Assembly: GCA_028700795.1 (NCBI GenBank)
Contig: JAQVRY010000050.1
Span: 1-11,131, forward strand
DNA: 11,131 nt
Direction: 5' to 3'
DNA from: Tissierellia bacterium
GTDB taxonomy: Bacteria; Bacillota; Clostridia; Tissierellales; Sedimentibacteraceae
The number at the start of each line of letters is the position of its first letter. The first letter of the stretch is position 1. Positions 1-7,184 of the stretch are shown here, piece by piece. The notes below the pieces were generated by a model, which was not told where the DNA came from, made no database searches, and was given only the letters and a program-made list of their open reading frames with translations. A program made the position numbers and the translations under genes.

Positions 1-940
1 TTTCCAATTCATTGTATGATTCATTTTCATCATCCTTTTCACCGGAGCGATGATTGCCTCCTGCCAATATCAGCAGATTTTCCTTGTTTGAAAACTGGTA
101 TCTCATAGAATAAATAGGGTCATTAATGTTAATGTACATTCCTTCGAATGGTTGTTCACTTGTTCTTGCAGCAATTACATATGATTTCTCCTGATAAAGC
201 CTCAAAAAATAAAGACCAAAGCTGTTGTCAAAGGGATAATGGGATGCCGCAATTACCTTATCTGCATGAATTGTTCCCTTTTCTGTTTCTACATCTACAT
301 GCTCGTCGTGAGGAACAATATCCAAAGCCCTTACATTTTCATATATCTGACAATTACTTTTATTCAAAATATTGTACAGACTGTATAAATATTTTAAAGG
401 ATTGAACTGTCCTTGATTTCTTACACCTATTGCCCCGTAAGCTTTATTTGGCAGAGGAACAGTATCTGAATAGAATCCGTCTATACCTAATTTTTCATAG
501 GCTTTTAACTCTTTTTTTAAATCATCAATTTCACCCATTGAGGACGCATAAACATATGCAGTCTGTTCTTTGAAGTCACATTGAATGTTGTTTTCATCAA
601 TAATCCTTTTAATTAATTTTATTCCTTCTTCATTGGCTTTTAAATATTGCTTTGCTTCTTCCAAACTAAAGTTGTTTATTAAATTGTCATAAAACAAATC
701 GTGCTGTATCGTAATTTTTGCTGTAGTATAGCCTGTTACACCGTATCCCGAATTTGTGGCTTCGATAATTCCTATTTTAAATCCGCAGTCCTTCAATAAA
801 TATGCGGTAGTTAATCCCGTAATGCCGGCTCCTATTATTAAAATATCAAATTTCTTGTTTTCTAAATCCACATTTTCTACAGTAGGGTTTTTTATACTTT
901 CAGCTGTATCATGCCAATATGAATGTCTCGGATATTCCAT
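1..940 (-). CDS. FAD-dependent oxidoreductase (DAO family), C-terminus cut off by window edge
   Basis: No stop codon is reached before the left edge, so only the first 313 residues are visible. Residues 31-60 form a Rossmann dinucleotide-binding fold: strand FDILIIGAGITGL with the GxGxxG glycines at 37-42, then an acidic residue (E60) ending the second strand, as expected for FAD ribose binding. Next comes GYGVTGYTTAKIT, typical of the DAO (glycine/D-amino-acid oxidase-like) family, and near the visible end ILAGGNHRSGE, a segment I associate with YhfW-like proteins that carry a C-terminal Rieske 2Fe-2S domain. That domain would lie beyond the edge, so the Rieske assignment is inference. The substrate is unknown. 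The start is ATG at 938-940, preceded by AGAGG at 5-nt spacing on the minus strand. It is transcribed away from ileS; only weak promoter-like sequence (around 968-1004) is seen upstream. Confidence 0.85.
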   Translation of the reverse strand, partial: MEYPRHSYWHDTAESIKNPTVENVDLENKKFDILIIGAGITGLTTAYLLKDCGFKIGIIEATNSGYGVTGYTTAKITIQHDLFYDNLINNFSLEEAKQYLKANEEGIKLIKRIIDENNIQCDFKEQTAYVYASSMGEIDDLKKELKAYEKLGIDGFYSDTVPLPNKAYGAIGVRNQGQFNPLKYLYSLYNILNKSNCQIYENVRALDIVPHDEHVDVETEKGTIHADKVIAASHYPFDNSFGLYFLRLYQEKSYVIAARTSEQPFEGMYININDPIYSMRYQFSNKENLLILAGGNHRSGEKDDENESYNELE

Positions 941-1003
941 AATTACCTCTTTTCAAATATTTTTGTTAATATACATATAATTTTCACAGCAATTAAGAAA
1001 AAC

Positions 1004-1180
1004 AATAAAAATGTTAGCGAACATTTGCAGGGCACGACAATAATTCTTAACGAATGCAGGTTAAAAATCCGTTAAGCAGCTTGCACTGTTTGAGCAAAGC
1101 GAGTTTGCAAGCTGTAGGGTTTTTAGCCGGAATGAGTTTTAGAATTATTCGTGACCGAAACCGAGAGCGGTATTTTTATT
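1004..1180. repeat. Imperfect long inverted repeat, MITE-like or structured intergenic element
   Basis: The outer ends are AATAAAAAT (1004-1012) and ATTTTTATT (1172-1180), which are complementary. Moving inwards, AATAATTCT (1039-1047) pairs with AGAATTATT (1141-1149), GGTTAAAAATCC (1059-1070) pairs with GGGTTTTTAGCC (1117-1128) allowing wobbles, and CAGCTTGCA (1077-1085) pairs with TGCAAGCTG (1106-1114). The loop holds TTTGAGCAAAGCGAG. The element is visibly richer in GC than its AT-rich flanks. The reading frame crossing it has no ribosome binding site and no recognisable protein. I infer a non-autonomous repeat or a REP-like structured element. Copy number elsewhere cannot be judged from the window, and I see no clear target-site duplication. 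Confidence 0.6.
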
Positions 1181-1231
1181 ATTTTTCAATAATATTAGTG
1201 TTATTGTTTCATAAATATTTCAATTTATTCC

Positions 1232-1260
1232 TTGACTTTGGTCATATTTTCATATATCAT
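1232..1260 (+). promoter_or_regulatory. Sigma-A promoter for the T-box leader and ileS
   Basis: TTGACT (1232-1237) is followed after 17 bases by TATCAT (1255-1260). Transcription would start near 1267, just before the T-box stem I region, which is the expected arrangement for a T-box controlled gene. Confidence 0.65.
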
Positions 1261-1284
1261 AATACAGAATAAAAACAATTTTAA

Positions 1285-1516
1285 AAACAGTGATTGGAAC
1301 AGTAATTGCAGTAGGATTCAAAGAGATATAATTGAGTGGTGAGAGATTGTAAATCTGAATGCAACGAAGATCATCCAGGAGTTTAATTTCTGAAACAGCT
1401 TAGTAAGAAATTACGTATAAATGCGTTAAATTTTAGAGAGACATATTGTATATATGTAATTTGGGTGGTACCGCGAAATTCGTCCCATGTCGTTTGACAT
1501 GGGACTTAATTATTTT
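1285..1516 (+). promoter_or_regulatory. T-box riboswitch (tRNA-Ile sensing) leader of ileS
   Basis: The canonical T-box sequence GGGTGGTACCGCG is at 1463-1475, flanked by AATTT and AAATT arms (1459-1463 region and 1476-1480) that can form the antiterminator. Its TGGT bulge complements a tRNA acceptor end ACCA, matching the A73 discriminator of tRNA-Ile. Upstream, stem I features are present: AAAGAGA near 1320 and GTGGTGAGAG near 1337. A candidate specifier ATC (isoleucine) is at 1370-1372 within GAAGATCATCC. The T-box is followed at once by the competing terminator. The expected behaviour is that uncharged tRNA-Ile stabilises the antiterminator and switches ileS on. The 5' boundary is approximate. 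Confidence 0.93.
1482..1516 (+). terminator. T-box leader terminator (conditional)
   Basis: A 10-bp perfect stem GTCCCATGTC / GACATGGGAC (1482-1491 and 1496-1505) with a GTTT loop is followed by a T-rich run TTAATTATTTT. It lies directly 3' of the T-box sequence, so it is the regulated terminator that is mutually exclusive with the antiterminator. Confidence 0.9.
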
Positions 1517-1579
1517 CCTTGCTAACCCATATGCAATTAATAAAAAATTTCAATAATTAACATGAATCAAGGAGGAAAA

Positions 1580-4500
1580 ATGAAACTATTTAAAGATATA
1601 TCAAAAGCTGATTATAAAAAGAATGAGCTTGAAGTATCAAAGTACTGGGAAGAAATAGAATTATTGGAACAAAGCATCGAAACAAGAAAAGACAAACCAT
1701 CGTTTGTTTTTTATGAAGGTCCCCCCACAGCCAATGGAAGACCGGGAATACATCACGTTATTGCAAGGACATTAAAAGACTCTGTCTGCAGATATAAAAC
1801 TATGCAAGGTTATAAGGTTAAAAGAAAGGCAGGGTGGGATACTCACGGACTTCCTGTTGAAATTGAGGTTGAAAAACAATTAGGCTTAAGTACCAAACAA
1901 CAAATAGAGGAATACGGAATTGCCCAATTTAATAAAAAATGTCGCGAATCAGTATTTACCTATGAAGCATTATGGCGTGAAATGACTGAGCGAATGGCTT
2001 ATTTAATTGACTTGGATAATCCCTATATTACCCTTGAAAATGACTACATTGAATCTGAATGGTGGATATTGGATAAAGTTTTCAAGGACGGCTTAATATA
2101 TGAAGGACATAAGATTCTTCCATATTGCCCGAGGTGCGGAACAGGTCTTGCTTCTCATGAAGTTGCACAAGGATATGAAGAAATTAAAACTGTAACTGCC
2201 TATGCAAAATTCAAGAAGAAGGATGAAGATGCATACTTTATTGCATGGACCACAACGCCATGGACATTATTATCCAATGTTACCTTGACGGTGCATCCGG
2301 ATGTTGACTATGTTAAAATAAGAACTAAAGATAAAGAAGAAGTAAAAGGTGAAACGTATATTCTTGCAAAGACTTTAGTAGACCAAGTAATAAATGAAGA
2401 ATATGAAGTTTTAGGAGAAAAAAAGGGTAAGGAATTAGAGTTTGTTGAATACGAGCAGCTTTTACCTTACGTTGAAGTTCCTGCAGGGAAAAAAGCATTC
2501 TATGTAACTTTAGCAGATTATGTAACTATTGAAGACGGTACAGGTATTGTCCACACTGCACCTGCTTTTGGTGAAGATGACTACAACACCGGATTAAAGT
2601 ACAATCTGCCTGTTTTAAATCCTGTTGATGATACAGGAAGGTTCAGAGGCACACCTTGGTCAGAAATGTTTGTAATGGATGCTGACCAACCAATATTAAA
2701 ATGGTTGAAGGAAAACGGGAAGCTATTTAAAAAGGAACCGGTTCTTCACAATTATCCACACTGCTGGAGATGCCACACACCATTGTTGTACTATGCAAGA
2801 CCAAGCTGGTACATTCAAATGACAAAACTAAAGGATCTGCTTGTTTCAAACAACAACACTGTTAATTGGTATCCCGATTATGTAGGAGAAAAGCGTTTTG
2901 GAAACTGGTTGGAAAATGTTAATGACTGGGCTATTTCAAGAAGCCGTTATTGGGGTACACCTCTTCCAATTTGGAGATGTGAATGCGGTCATATCGACAG
3001 CATTGGTTCAAGAAAAGAATTAGTTGAAAGAGCAGTTGAAGATATAGATGAATCAATTGAGCTTCACAGACCATATGTTGACAATGTACACATTGTTTGT
3101 TCTGAATGCGGACAGCATATGACAAGAGTAAAAGACGTTATTGACTGCTGGTTTGATTCAGGTGCCATGCCTTTTGCACAATGGCATTATCCATTTGAAA
3201 ATAAAGAAAGATTTGATGAATTGTTCCCGGCTGATTTTATTAATGAAGGTATTGACCAGACCAGAGGATGGTTTTATTCATTAATCGCCGTATCAACACT
3301 TGTTATGGGAAAGGCACCATATAAAAATGTATTGGTAAACGACTTGGTTCTTGATAAATATGGAAAGAAAATGTCAAAATCAAGAGGAAATTCGGTAGAA
3401 CCAATGGAGCTATTCGATAAATACGGTGTTGACGCATTGAGATGGTATCTTTTGTACGTGTCACCTGTATGGACGCCAACTCGTTTTGACGAAGACGGGT
3501 TAAAGGAGATATTGAGCAAGTTTATTGGAACAATAAAAAATGTATATGCCTTCTTTGCTTTATATGCAAACACAGATTCAATAAAACCTCAGGATTTCTT
3601 TGTTGAATATAACGAGAGACCGGAGCTGGACAGGTGGATTGTATCAAAATACAACAACTTAGTTAAATATGTGACAGAAAGCATGGATGTTTATGACCAT
3701 AATAAGTCTGTAAGAACAATTCAGAATTTTGTTAATGAAGATTTGTCCAACTGGTACATCAGACGATCAAGAAGAAGATTCTGGGAGACAGAGCTTAATG
3801 AAGATAAAAAAGCGGTTTATAACACCACATATGAAATATTAGTAGGTATTTCTAAACTGATAGCTCCATTTGCTCCTTATTTATCAGAAGAAATTTATAG
3901 GAATTTAACAGGTGAAACATCAGTCCATTTAAGCTATTATCCTAAAGCAAATGAGGAGCTTATAGATGAAAATATAGAAAAGAGAATGGATTTGGTAAAA
4001 GATATAGTCAGCTTAGGAAGAGCATCCAGAGAAAATGCTAAAATTAAAGTTAGACAGCCGATTCAAAAAATTCATATTGACGGAAAATATCAGGAATTAA
4101 TTGACGATTTAGTCCCGTTAATCAAAGAAGAATTAAATGTTAAGGAAGTTGTGTTTGAGCATGACTTAAATGAATTTATGGATTTCTCTTTGAAACCCAA
4201 CTTTAAAATTGCAGGGCCTATGCTTGGAAGCAATGTAAAGGCATTTGCCGGTATCTTGGCAAATGCAGATGCATTAAAGATAATTACAAAAGTTCAGTCA
4301 GGCGAAACATACGAAATTAATGTTAACGGTCAAATAGTTGAGCTTGACGACCAATTGCTGGATATCAGAATTGCGGCAAAGGAAGGATATGATGTTGCAA
4401 CAGGAAACAATTTATTTACCATAATTGACACTAATCTTACTGAAGAGTTGATGAATGAGGGATATGCCCGTGAGTTTATATCCAAGGTACAGCAAATGAG

Positions 4501-4699
4501 AAAGAATAACGGATATGAGATGATGGACAGAATAAAAATATTCTACTCAAGCTCACCTGAAATCGATAAGGCTGTAAATGATTTTGAAGATTTTATCAAA
4601 GAAGAAACACTTGCAGATTTAATTGCCATATCAAAGGAAGAAGGTATGGAAGTTCAAAACCTGAACGGTATTGATACGGGAATGAAATTGGAAAAATAA
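1580..4699 (+). CDS. ileS: Isoleucyl-tRNA synthetase, type 2 (IleRS2)
   Basis: A class I synthetase that charges tRNA-Ile in the cytosol, 1039 residues. The ATP-site motif is GRPGIHHV, in which the usual HxGH is permuted to GIHH (residues 56-59). KMSKS is at 597-601. The CP1 editing domain carries WTTTPWTL (223-230) and GTGIVHTAPAFGEDDY (320-335). WDTHGLPVE (86-94), SRSRYWGTPLPIW (about 453-465) and DCWFDSG (about 522) are also present. Cysteine pairs CPRC (183-186), CEC and CSEC suggest zinc binding. The length and motifs fit the eukaryote-like type 2 class, generally insensitive to mupirocin. I chose ATG 1580 because AAGGAGG lies at 1569-1575; the ATG at 1562 has no ribosome site and would place this Shine-Dalgarno inside the coding region. 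Expression is controlled by the T-box leader, and a terminator follows 12 bases after the stop. Confidence 0.97.
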   Translation: MKLFKDISKADYKKNELEVSKYWEEIELLEQSIETRKDKPSFVFYEGPPTANGRPGIHHVIARTLKDSVCRYKTMQGYKVKRKAGWDTHGLPVEIEVEKQLGLSTKQQIEEYGIAQFNKKCRESVFTYEALWREMTERMAYLIDLDNPYITLENDYIESEWWILDKVFKDGLIYEGHKILPYCPRCGTGLASHEVAQGYEEIKTVTAYAKFKKKDEDAYFIAWTTTPWTLLSNVTLTVHPDVDYVKIRTKDKEEVKGETYILAKTLVDQVINEEYEVLGEKKGKELEFVEYEQLLPYVEVPAGKKAFYVTLADYVTIEDGTGIVHTAPAFGEDDYNTGLKYNLPVLNPVDDTGRFRGTPWSEMFVMDADQPILKWLKENGKLFKKEPVLHNYPHCWRCHTPLLYYARPSWYIQMTKLKDLLVSNNNTVNWYPDYVGEKRFGNWLENVNDWAISRSRYWGTPLPIWRCECGHIDSIGSRKELVERAVEDIDESIELHRPYVDNVHIVCSECGQHMTRVKDVIDCWFDSGAMPFAQWHYPFENKERFDELFPADFINEGIDQTRGWFYSLIAVSTLVMGKAPYKNVLVNDLVLDKYGKKMSKSRGNSVEPMELFDKYGVDALRWYLLYVSPVWTPTRFDEDGLKEILSKFIGTIKNVYAFFALYANTDSIKPQDFFVEYNERPELDRWIVSKYNNLVKYVTESMDVYDHNKSVRTIQNFVNEDLSNWYIRRSRRRFWETELNEDKKAVYNTTYEILVGISKLIAPFAPYLSEEIYRNLTGETSVHLSYYPKANEELIDENIEKRMDLVKDIVSLGRASRENAKIKVRQPIQKIHIDGKYQELIDDLVPLIKEELNVKEVVFEHDLNEFMDFSLKPNFKIAGPMLGSNVKAFAGILANADALKIITKVQSGETYEINVNGQIVELDDQLLDIRIAAKEGYDVATGNNLFTIIDTNLTEELMNEGYAREFISKVQQMRKNNGYEMMDRIKIFYSSSPEIDKAVNDFEDFIKEETLADLIAISKEEGMEVQNLNGIDTGMKLEK

Positions 4700-4710
4700 A
4701 TTAATAACTT

Positions 4711-4744
4711 AAAAAAACGGTATGGCTAATTCATACCGTTTTTT
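4711..4744 (+). terminator. Rho-independent terminator of ileS
   Basis: CGGTATG (4718-4724) pairs with CATACCG (4732-4738) around a 7-base loop, extended by an A7 run on the 5' side and a T6 run on the 3' side. The A/T symmetry means it could also act in the other direction, but no opposing gene ends here. Confidence 0.9.
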
Positions 4745-4770
4745 ATTGGAAAGCTGACAAATAAAAGACA

Positions 4771-4799
4771 TTGTTTTTTTAAAAAATTTATAGTATAAT
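4771..4799 (+). promoter_or_regulatory. Sigma-A promoter of the metallophosphoesterase gene
   Basis: TTGTTT (4771-4776), a 17-base spacer rich in T and A, and a perfect TATAAT (4794-4799). It sits just after the ileS terminator and about 35 bases before the start codon, so the gene has its own transcription unit. Confidence 0.8.
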
Positions 4800-4833
4800 G
4801 GAAATAACAGAATAATAACCGGAGGGTAGAGCT

Positions 4834-6141
4834 ATGAAAAATACTATGGTGATAATGGGACTATTGGTTTTAATAATCTTTATTTCAGTAGCCTGCCTTG
4901 CCCCTCAGGAAGTACCTATGATTAATATTGATGAAAGTATTAAGATGTATATAGTTGCGGACCCTCACTATATGTCTGAAAAGTTAACAGAAGACAGTGA
5001 AGTGTTTAACAGCTATTTGAATACCCTCGACAGAATGATGAAGTATACTGGTGTTTTCCTTGATATTATAGAAGATGATGTTAAAAAGAATCAGCCTGAT
5101 ATAGTTATTTTTCCGGGAGATTTAACAAACAATGGTTCCAAGGTTAATCATTTGGAATTTGAAAAGCGTTTACAAAGGATAAAATCAACAGGAAAAAAGG
5201 TGTATGTAGTTCCCGGGAACCATGATATTAATAATGAAAAATCATTATATTTCAAAGATAATAAAATATACACGACTGAAAGTATAAATGAAGATGAGTT
5301 TGTAGAAATTTATAGTTCTTACGGATATGATGAAGCAATATCAAGAGATGAAAATACACTTAGCTACTTAGTTAAGCCTTATCAGAATTTGTGGCTGTTG
5401 ATGCTTGATACAACAAAGGATTACCCGGAACCTGGCGGTTATATAAACAGAGATACACTAAATTGGATTGTATCATGTTCAGATAAGGCAAAGGAAGAAA
5501 ATGCCGAAATAGTAGTTGTAATGCACCACAACTTACTTGACCACAGTGAAATTATATGGGAAGACTACACAGTGGACAACAACACCAGTGCAATTAATAC
5601 ATTACATGAATGCGATATACAGCTTGTGTTGTCAGGACATATACATATTCAAGATGTTAAAACACATGTATCCGTAGAAACAGACAATACAATATATGAT
5701 ATTGCAACAAGCAGCCTGCCTGTATTTACTCATCAGTACGGACAGTTGACATATTCGCCTTCAAGAGGCTATGATTATGAAACAATTAAACTGAATGTGG
5801 AAAAGTATGCTTTGGAAAATAATATTAAAGATGAGAATTTGCTTTCCTTTAATGAATATGCTGAAAAGTTTTTTACTGATAATTTATGCAGCACACATAA
5901 AGATAGTATAAGGTTGTTGGACATTCCTGACGAACATAAAGAAGAAGTATTCAGAACAGTAACTGAAATGAATAAAAAATACTTCTCAGGATACAGAAAT
6001 GAAGCATTGAAGCAGCTTATAGAAACTAAAGGTTTTAAAATTGTTGAAGAATTAGATGAATGCTTCATACAAGAATATATAATGGGAATGATAAAGGATC
6101 AAAATGCAGACAACAATAAATTACATATTCCCATAAACTAA
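4834..6141 (+). CDS. Putative lipoprotein calcineurin-like metallophosphoesterase
   Basis: 435 residues. The N-terminus has a short basic start, a hydrophobic core (residues 5-20) and a cysteine at 21 (ISVAC), suggesting a lipoprotein signal. The -3 position is serine, so the lipobox is not ideal and a plain membrane anchor is possible. The binuclear metal-site motifs appear in order: DPH (43-45), GDLTNNG (95-101), GNHD (128-131), MHHN (230-233) and SGHIH (267-271). This is the PF00149 phosphoesterase fold, probably acting outside the membrane on a phosphodiester or phosphomonoester. The overall plan (anchored, ~435 residues, GDLTNNG, C-terminal helical extension) recalls Listeria Lmo2642-type cyclic nucleotide phosphodiesterases, but that is resemblance only. 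GGAGGG at 4821-4826 sits 7 nt before the ATG. The stop codon overlaps the stop of aroD on the other strand. Confidence 0.85.
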   Translation: MKNTMVIMGLLVLIIFISVACLAPQEVPMINIDESIKMYIVADPHYMSEKLTEDSEVFNSYLNTLDRMMKYTGVFLDIIEDDVKKNQPDIVIFPGDLTNNGSKVNHLEFEKRLQRIKSTGKKVYVVPGNHDINNEKSLYFKDNKIYTTESINEDEFVEIYSSYGYDEAISRDENTLSYLVKPYQNLWLLMLDTTKDYPEPGGYINRDTLNWIVSCSDKAKEENAEIVVVMHHNLLDHSEIIWEDYTVDNNTSAINTLHECDIQLVLSGHIHIQDVKTHVSVETDNTIYDIATSSLPVFTHQYGQLTYSPSRGYDYETIKLNVEKYALENNIKDENLLSFNEYAEKFFTDNLCSTHKDSIRLLDIPDEHKEEVFRTVTEMNKKYFSGYRNEALKQLIETKGFKIVEELDECFIQEYIMGMIKDQNADNNKLHIPIN

Positions 6142-6881
6142 ATATGCATAATTTTTATAATCTCTTTAATTAATTTAGCATCTATCTGACCCGGTGCGGA
6201 CTTATCCTTATGAGAAGCATAAGTCATGCATGAACCAATTAATTCACAAGATATTCTTGAAATGATTCCAAGAGGTCCCATAGAAATGGCTATGAAGGGA
6301 CCTTTTTTTTCTTTCTTTAATTTAAGGGCTGCAGAAAGAAGTGTCAGGACATCTTCTTCAGAATTAGGCATCACTGCTATTTTAGCAATATCTCCACAAT
6401 CCATCATCTTATTAACCCTTGAAATTATTTCTTCCTCTGGAGGAGTTTTTAAAAAATCATGATTGGATAATATTGTTACCACCATGTTTTTTCTTGCTAA
6501 GTCAACAATACTATCTACTCCTTCAGCTTGAGAGAAAAATTCAATATCTATAAGCTCAACCAACTTGCTTTCGATTACATTCTTGTTAAGCTTAAAGTAA
6601 TAGTCAGTATTTATATAAGAAACTCCACCTTCCTTTTTTGTTCGCAATGTAAAGAGAAGAGGTTTATCATATAATTTTCTTATTTTCTCAAGAAGGTCTG
6701 TTACTTTTGTTTGGTCTTGGACAAATTCAAAATAATCCGCTCTAAGCTCAACTAAATCTAAGGGAGTATTTTTTAGTTTGTTAAATTCGCCAAGGATTTC
6801 ATTCTCTGTAACACCGGTTACCGGTACACAAATTTTCGGCATACCATTTAAATTTATATCTTTAATCCGTATATTTTTCAC
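6138..6881 (-). CDS. aroD: Type I 3-dehydroquinate dehydratase
   Basis: This enzyme converts 3-dehydroquinate to 3-dehydroshikimate, the third step of the shikimate pathway, by a Schiff-base mechanism. All key positions of the type I family are visible: ELRAD (E45, R47), TLRT with R80 and E84, the catalytic histidine in SNHDF (H141), the Schiff-base lysine in KIAVMP (K167), SMGPLGIISR (200-209) with the substrate-binding R209, and SAPGQI with Q232. The length, 247 residues, is normal for the family. The start is GTG at 6879-6881, with GGAG at 6889-6892 seven bases upstream on the minus strand; it gives the expected N-terminus leading into PKICVPVTG. No other shikimate gene is adjacent. It converges on the phosphoesterase gene with overlapping stops and no terminator between them. 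Confidence 0.96.
   Translation of the reverse strand: MKNIRIKDINLNGMPKICVPVTGVTENEILGEFNKLKNTPLDLVELRADYFEFVQDQTKVTDLLEKIRKLYDKPLLFTLRTKKEGGVSYINTDYYFKLNKNVIESKLVELIDIEFFSQAEGVDSIVDLARKNMVVTILSNHDFLKTPPEEEIISRVNKMMDCGDIAKIAVMPNSEEDVLTLLSAALKLKKEKKGPFIAISMGPLGIISRISCELIGSCMTYASHKDKSAPGQIDAKLIKEIIKIMHI
6273..6310 (+). terminator. Terminator-like hairpin on the + strand, inside aroD (antisense)
   Basis: AGGTCCC (6273-6279) pairs perfectly with GGGACCT (6297-6303); inside it ATAG (6280-6283) pairs with CTAT (6290-6293) around AAATGG, with a 3-base GAA bulge. Seven T follow directly (6304-6310). In form this is a complete rho-independent terminator for transcription coming from the phosphoesterase gene, about 130 bases past its stop codon. 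On the minus strand there is no T-run after the stem, so aroD transcription should pass. The DNA also codes for the conserved AroD segment KKGPFIAISMGPLG, so the symmetry may be partly fortuitous. Confidence 0.6.
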
Positions 6882-6914
6882 TTGAGTTCTCCATATTTTT
6901 TATAATTGTTATTT

Positions 6915-6923
6915 ATTATATCA
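6915..6923 (-). promoter_or_regulatory. Extended -10 promoter of aroD
   Basis: Read on the minus strand, TGATATAAT gives a perfect -10 hexamer (6915-6920) with the extended -10 TG (6922-6923). No good -35 is seen at the proper distance. Transcription would start about 27 bases before the GTG start. Confidence 0.55.
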
Positions 6924-7041
6924 CAAGTGCAAGGACTGAGGTGTCTATGCTGCATTGATTATATTATTATATAATAAGAATTAAAGAAAGACAACAATGA
7001 AAACATTATCCCGATTAATGTTGAAATTGCAATATTTTTAA

Positions 7042-7071
7042 TTGACAATGCATTGCAAACTATAATATAAT
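7042..7071 (+). promoter_or_regulatory. Near-consensus sigma-A promoter of ptsI
   Basis: A perfect TTGACA (7042-7047) and a perfect TATAAT (7066-7071) are separated by 18 bases. A second TATAAT at 7061-7066 is too close to the -35 to be used with it. The predicted leader of about 107 bases contains one copy of the TGTCATTCTG repeat, which could fold upstream of the ptsI ribosome site. Confidence 0.75.
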
Positions 7072-7124
7072 TATGTAACTTTTGATTAATGTATTAAGAT
7101 GAGTATGCAAAACTATATATGACT

Positions 7125-7155
7125 TGTCATTCTGAGCATTAGCGAAGAATCTCAG
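7125..7155 (+). repeat. Copy of the TGTCATTCTG hairpin repeat in the ptsI leader
   Basis: Begins TGTCATTCTGAG and ends GAAGAATCTCAG, the same frame as the copies at 9045-9151. ATTCT and AGAAT can pair, with a short inner GC/GC stem around ATTA. It is a lone copy separated from the main cluster by the whole ptsI gene. Confidence 0.8.
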
Positions 7156-7184
7156 TAATTATGAGACTGAAAGGTAGTGAGGTT

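Noticed and set aside
148..980. Two + strand reading frames (148-405 and 756-980)
   Set aside because: They are antisense to the clearly coding FAD oxidoreductase and lack ribosome binding sites.
1054..1272. 72-codon + strand reading frame upstream of ileS
   Set aside because: It runs through the inverted repeat and the ileS promoter, has no ribosome binding site and no recognisable protein features.
1562..1579. Upstream ATG of ileS (six extra codons)
   Set aside because: No ribosome binding site precedes it, and the strong AAGGAGG at 1569-1575 is placed for ATG 1580.
5960..6010. Terminator for aroD on the minus strand inside the phosphoesterase gene
   Set aside because: A GCTTC/GAAGT pairing before a T6 run can be drawn, but the stem is only 5-6 bp with a wobble and a 15-base loop, too weak to call.
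7161..7184. Upstream ATG of ptsI (eight extra codons)
   Set aside because: It follows repeat sequence with no ribosome site; the conserved enzyme I N-terminus begins at 7185.
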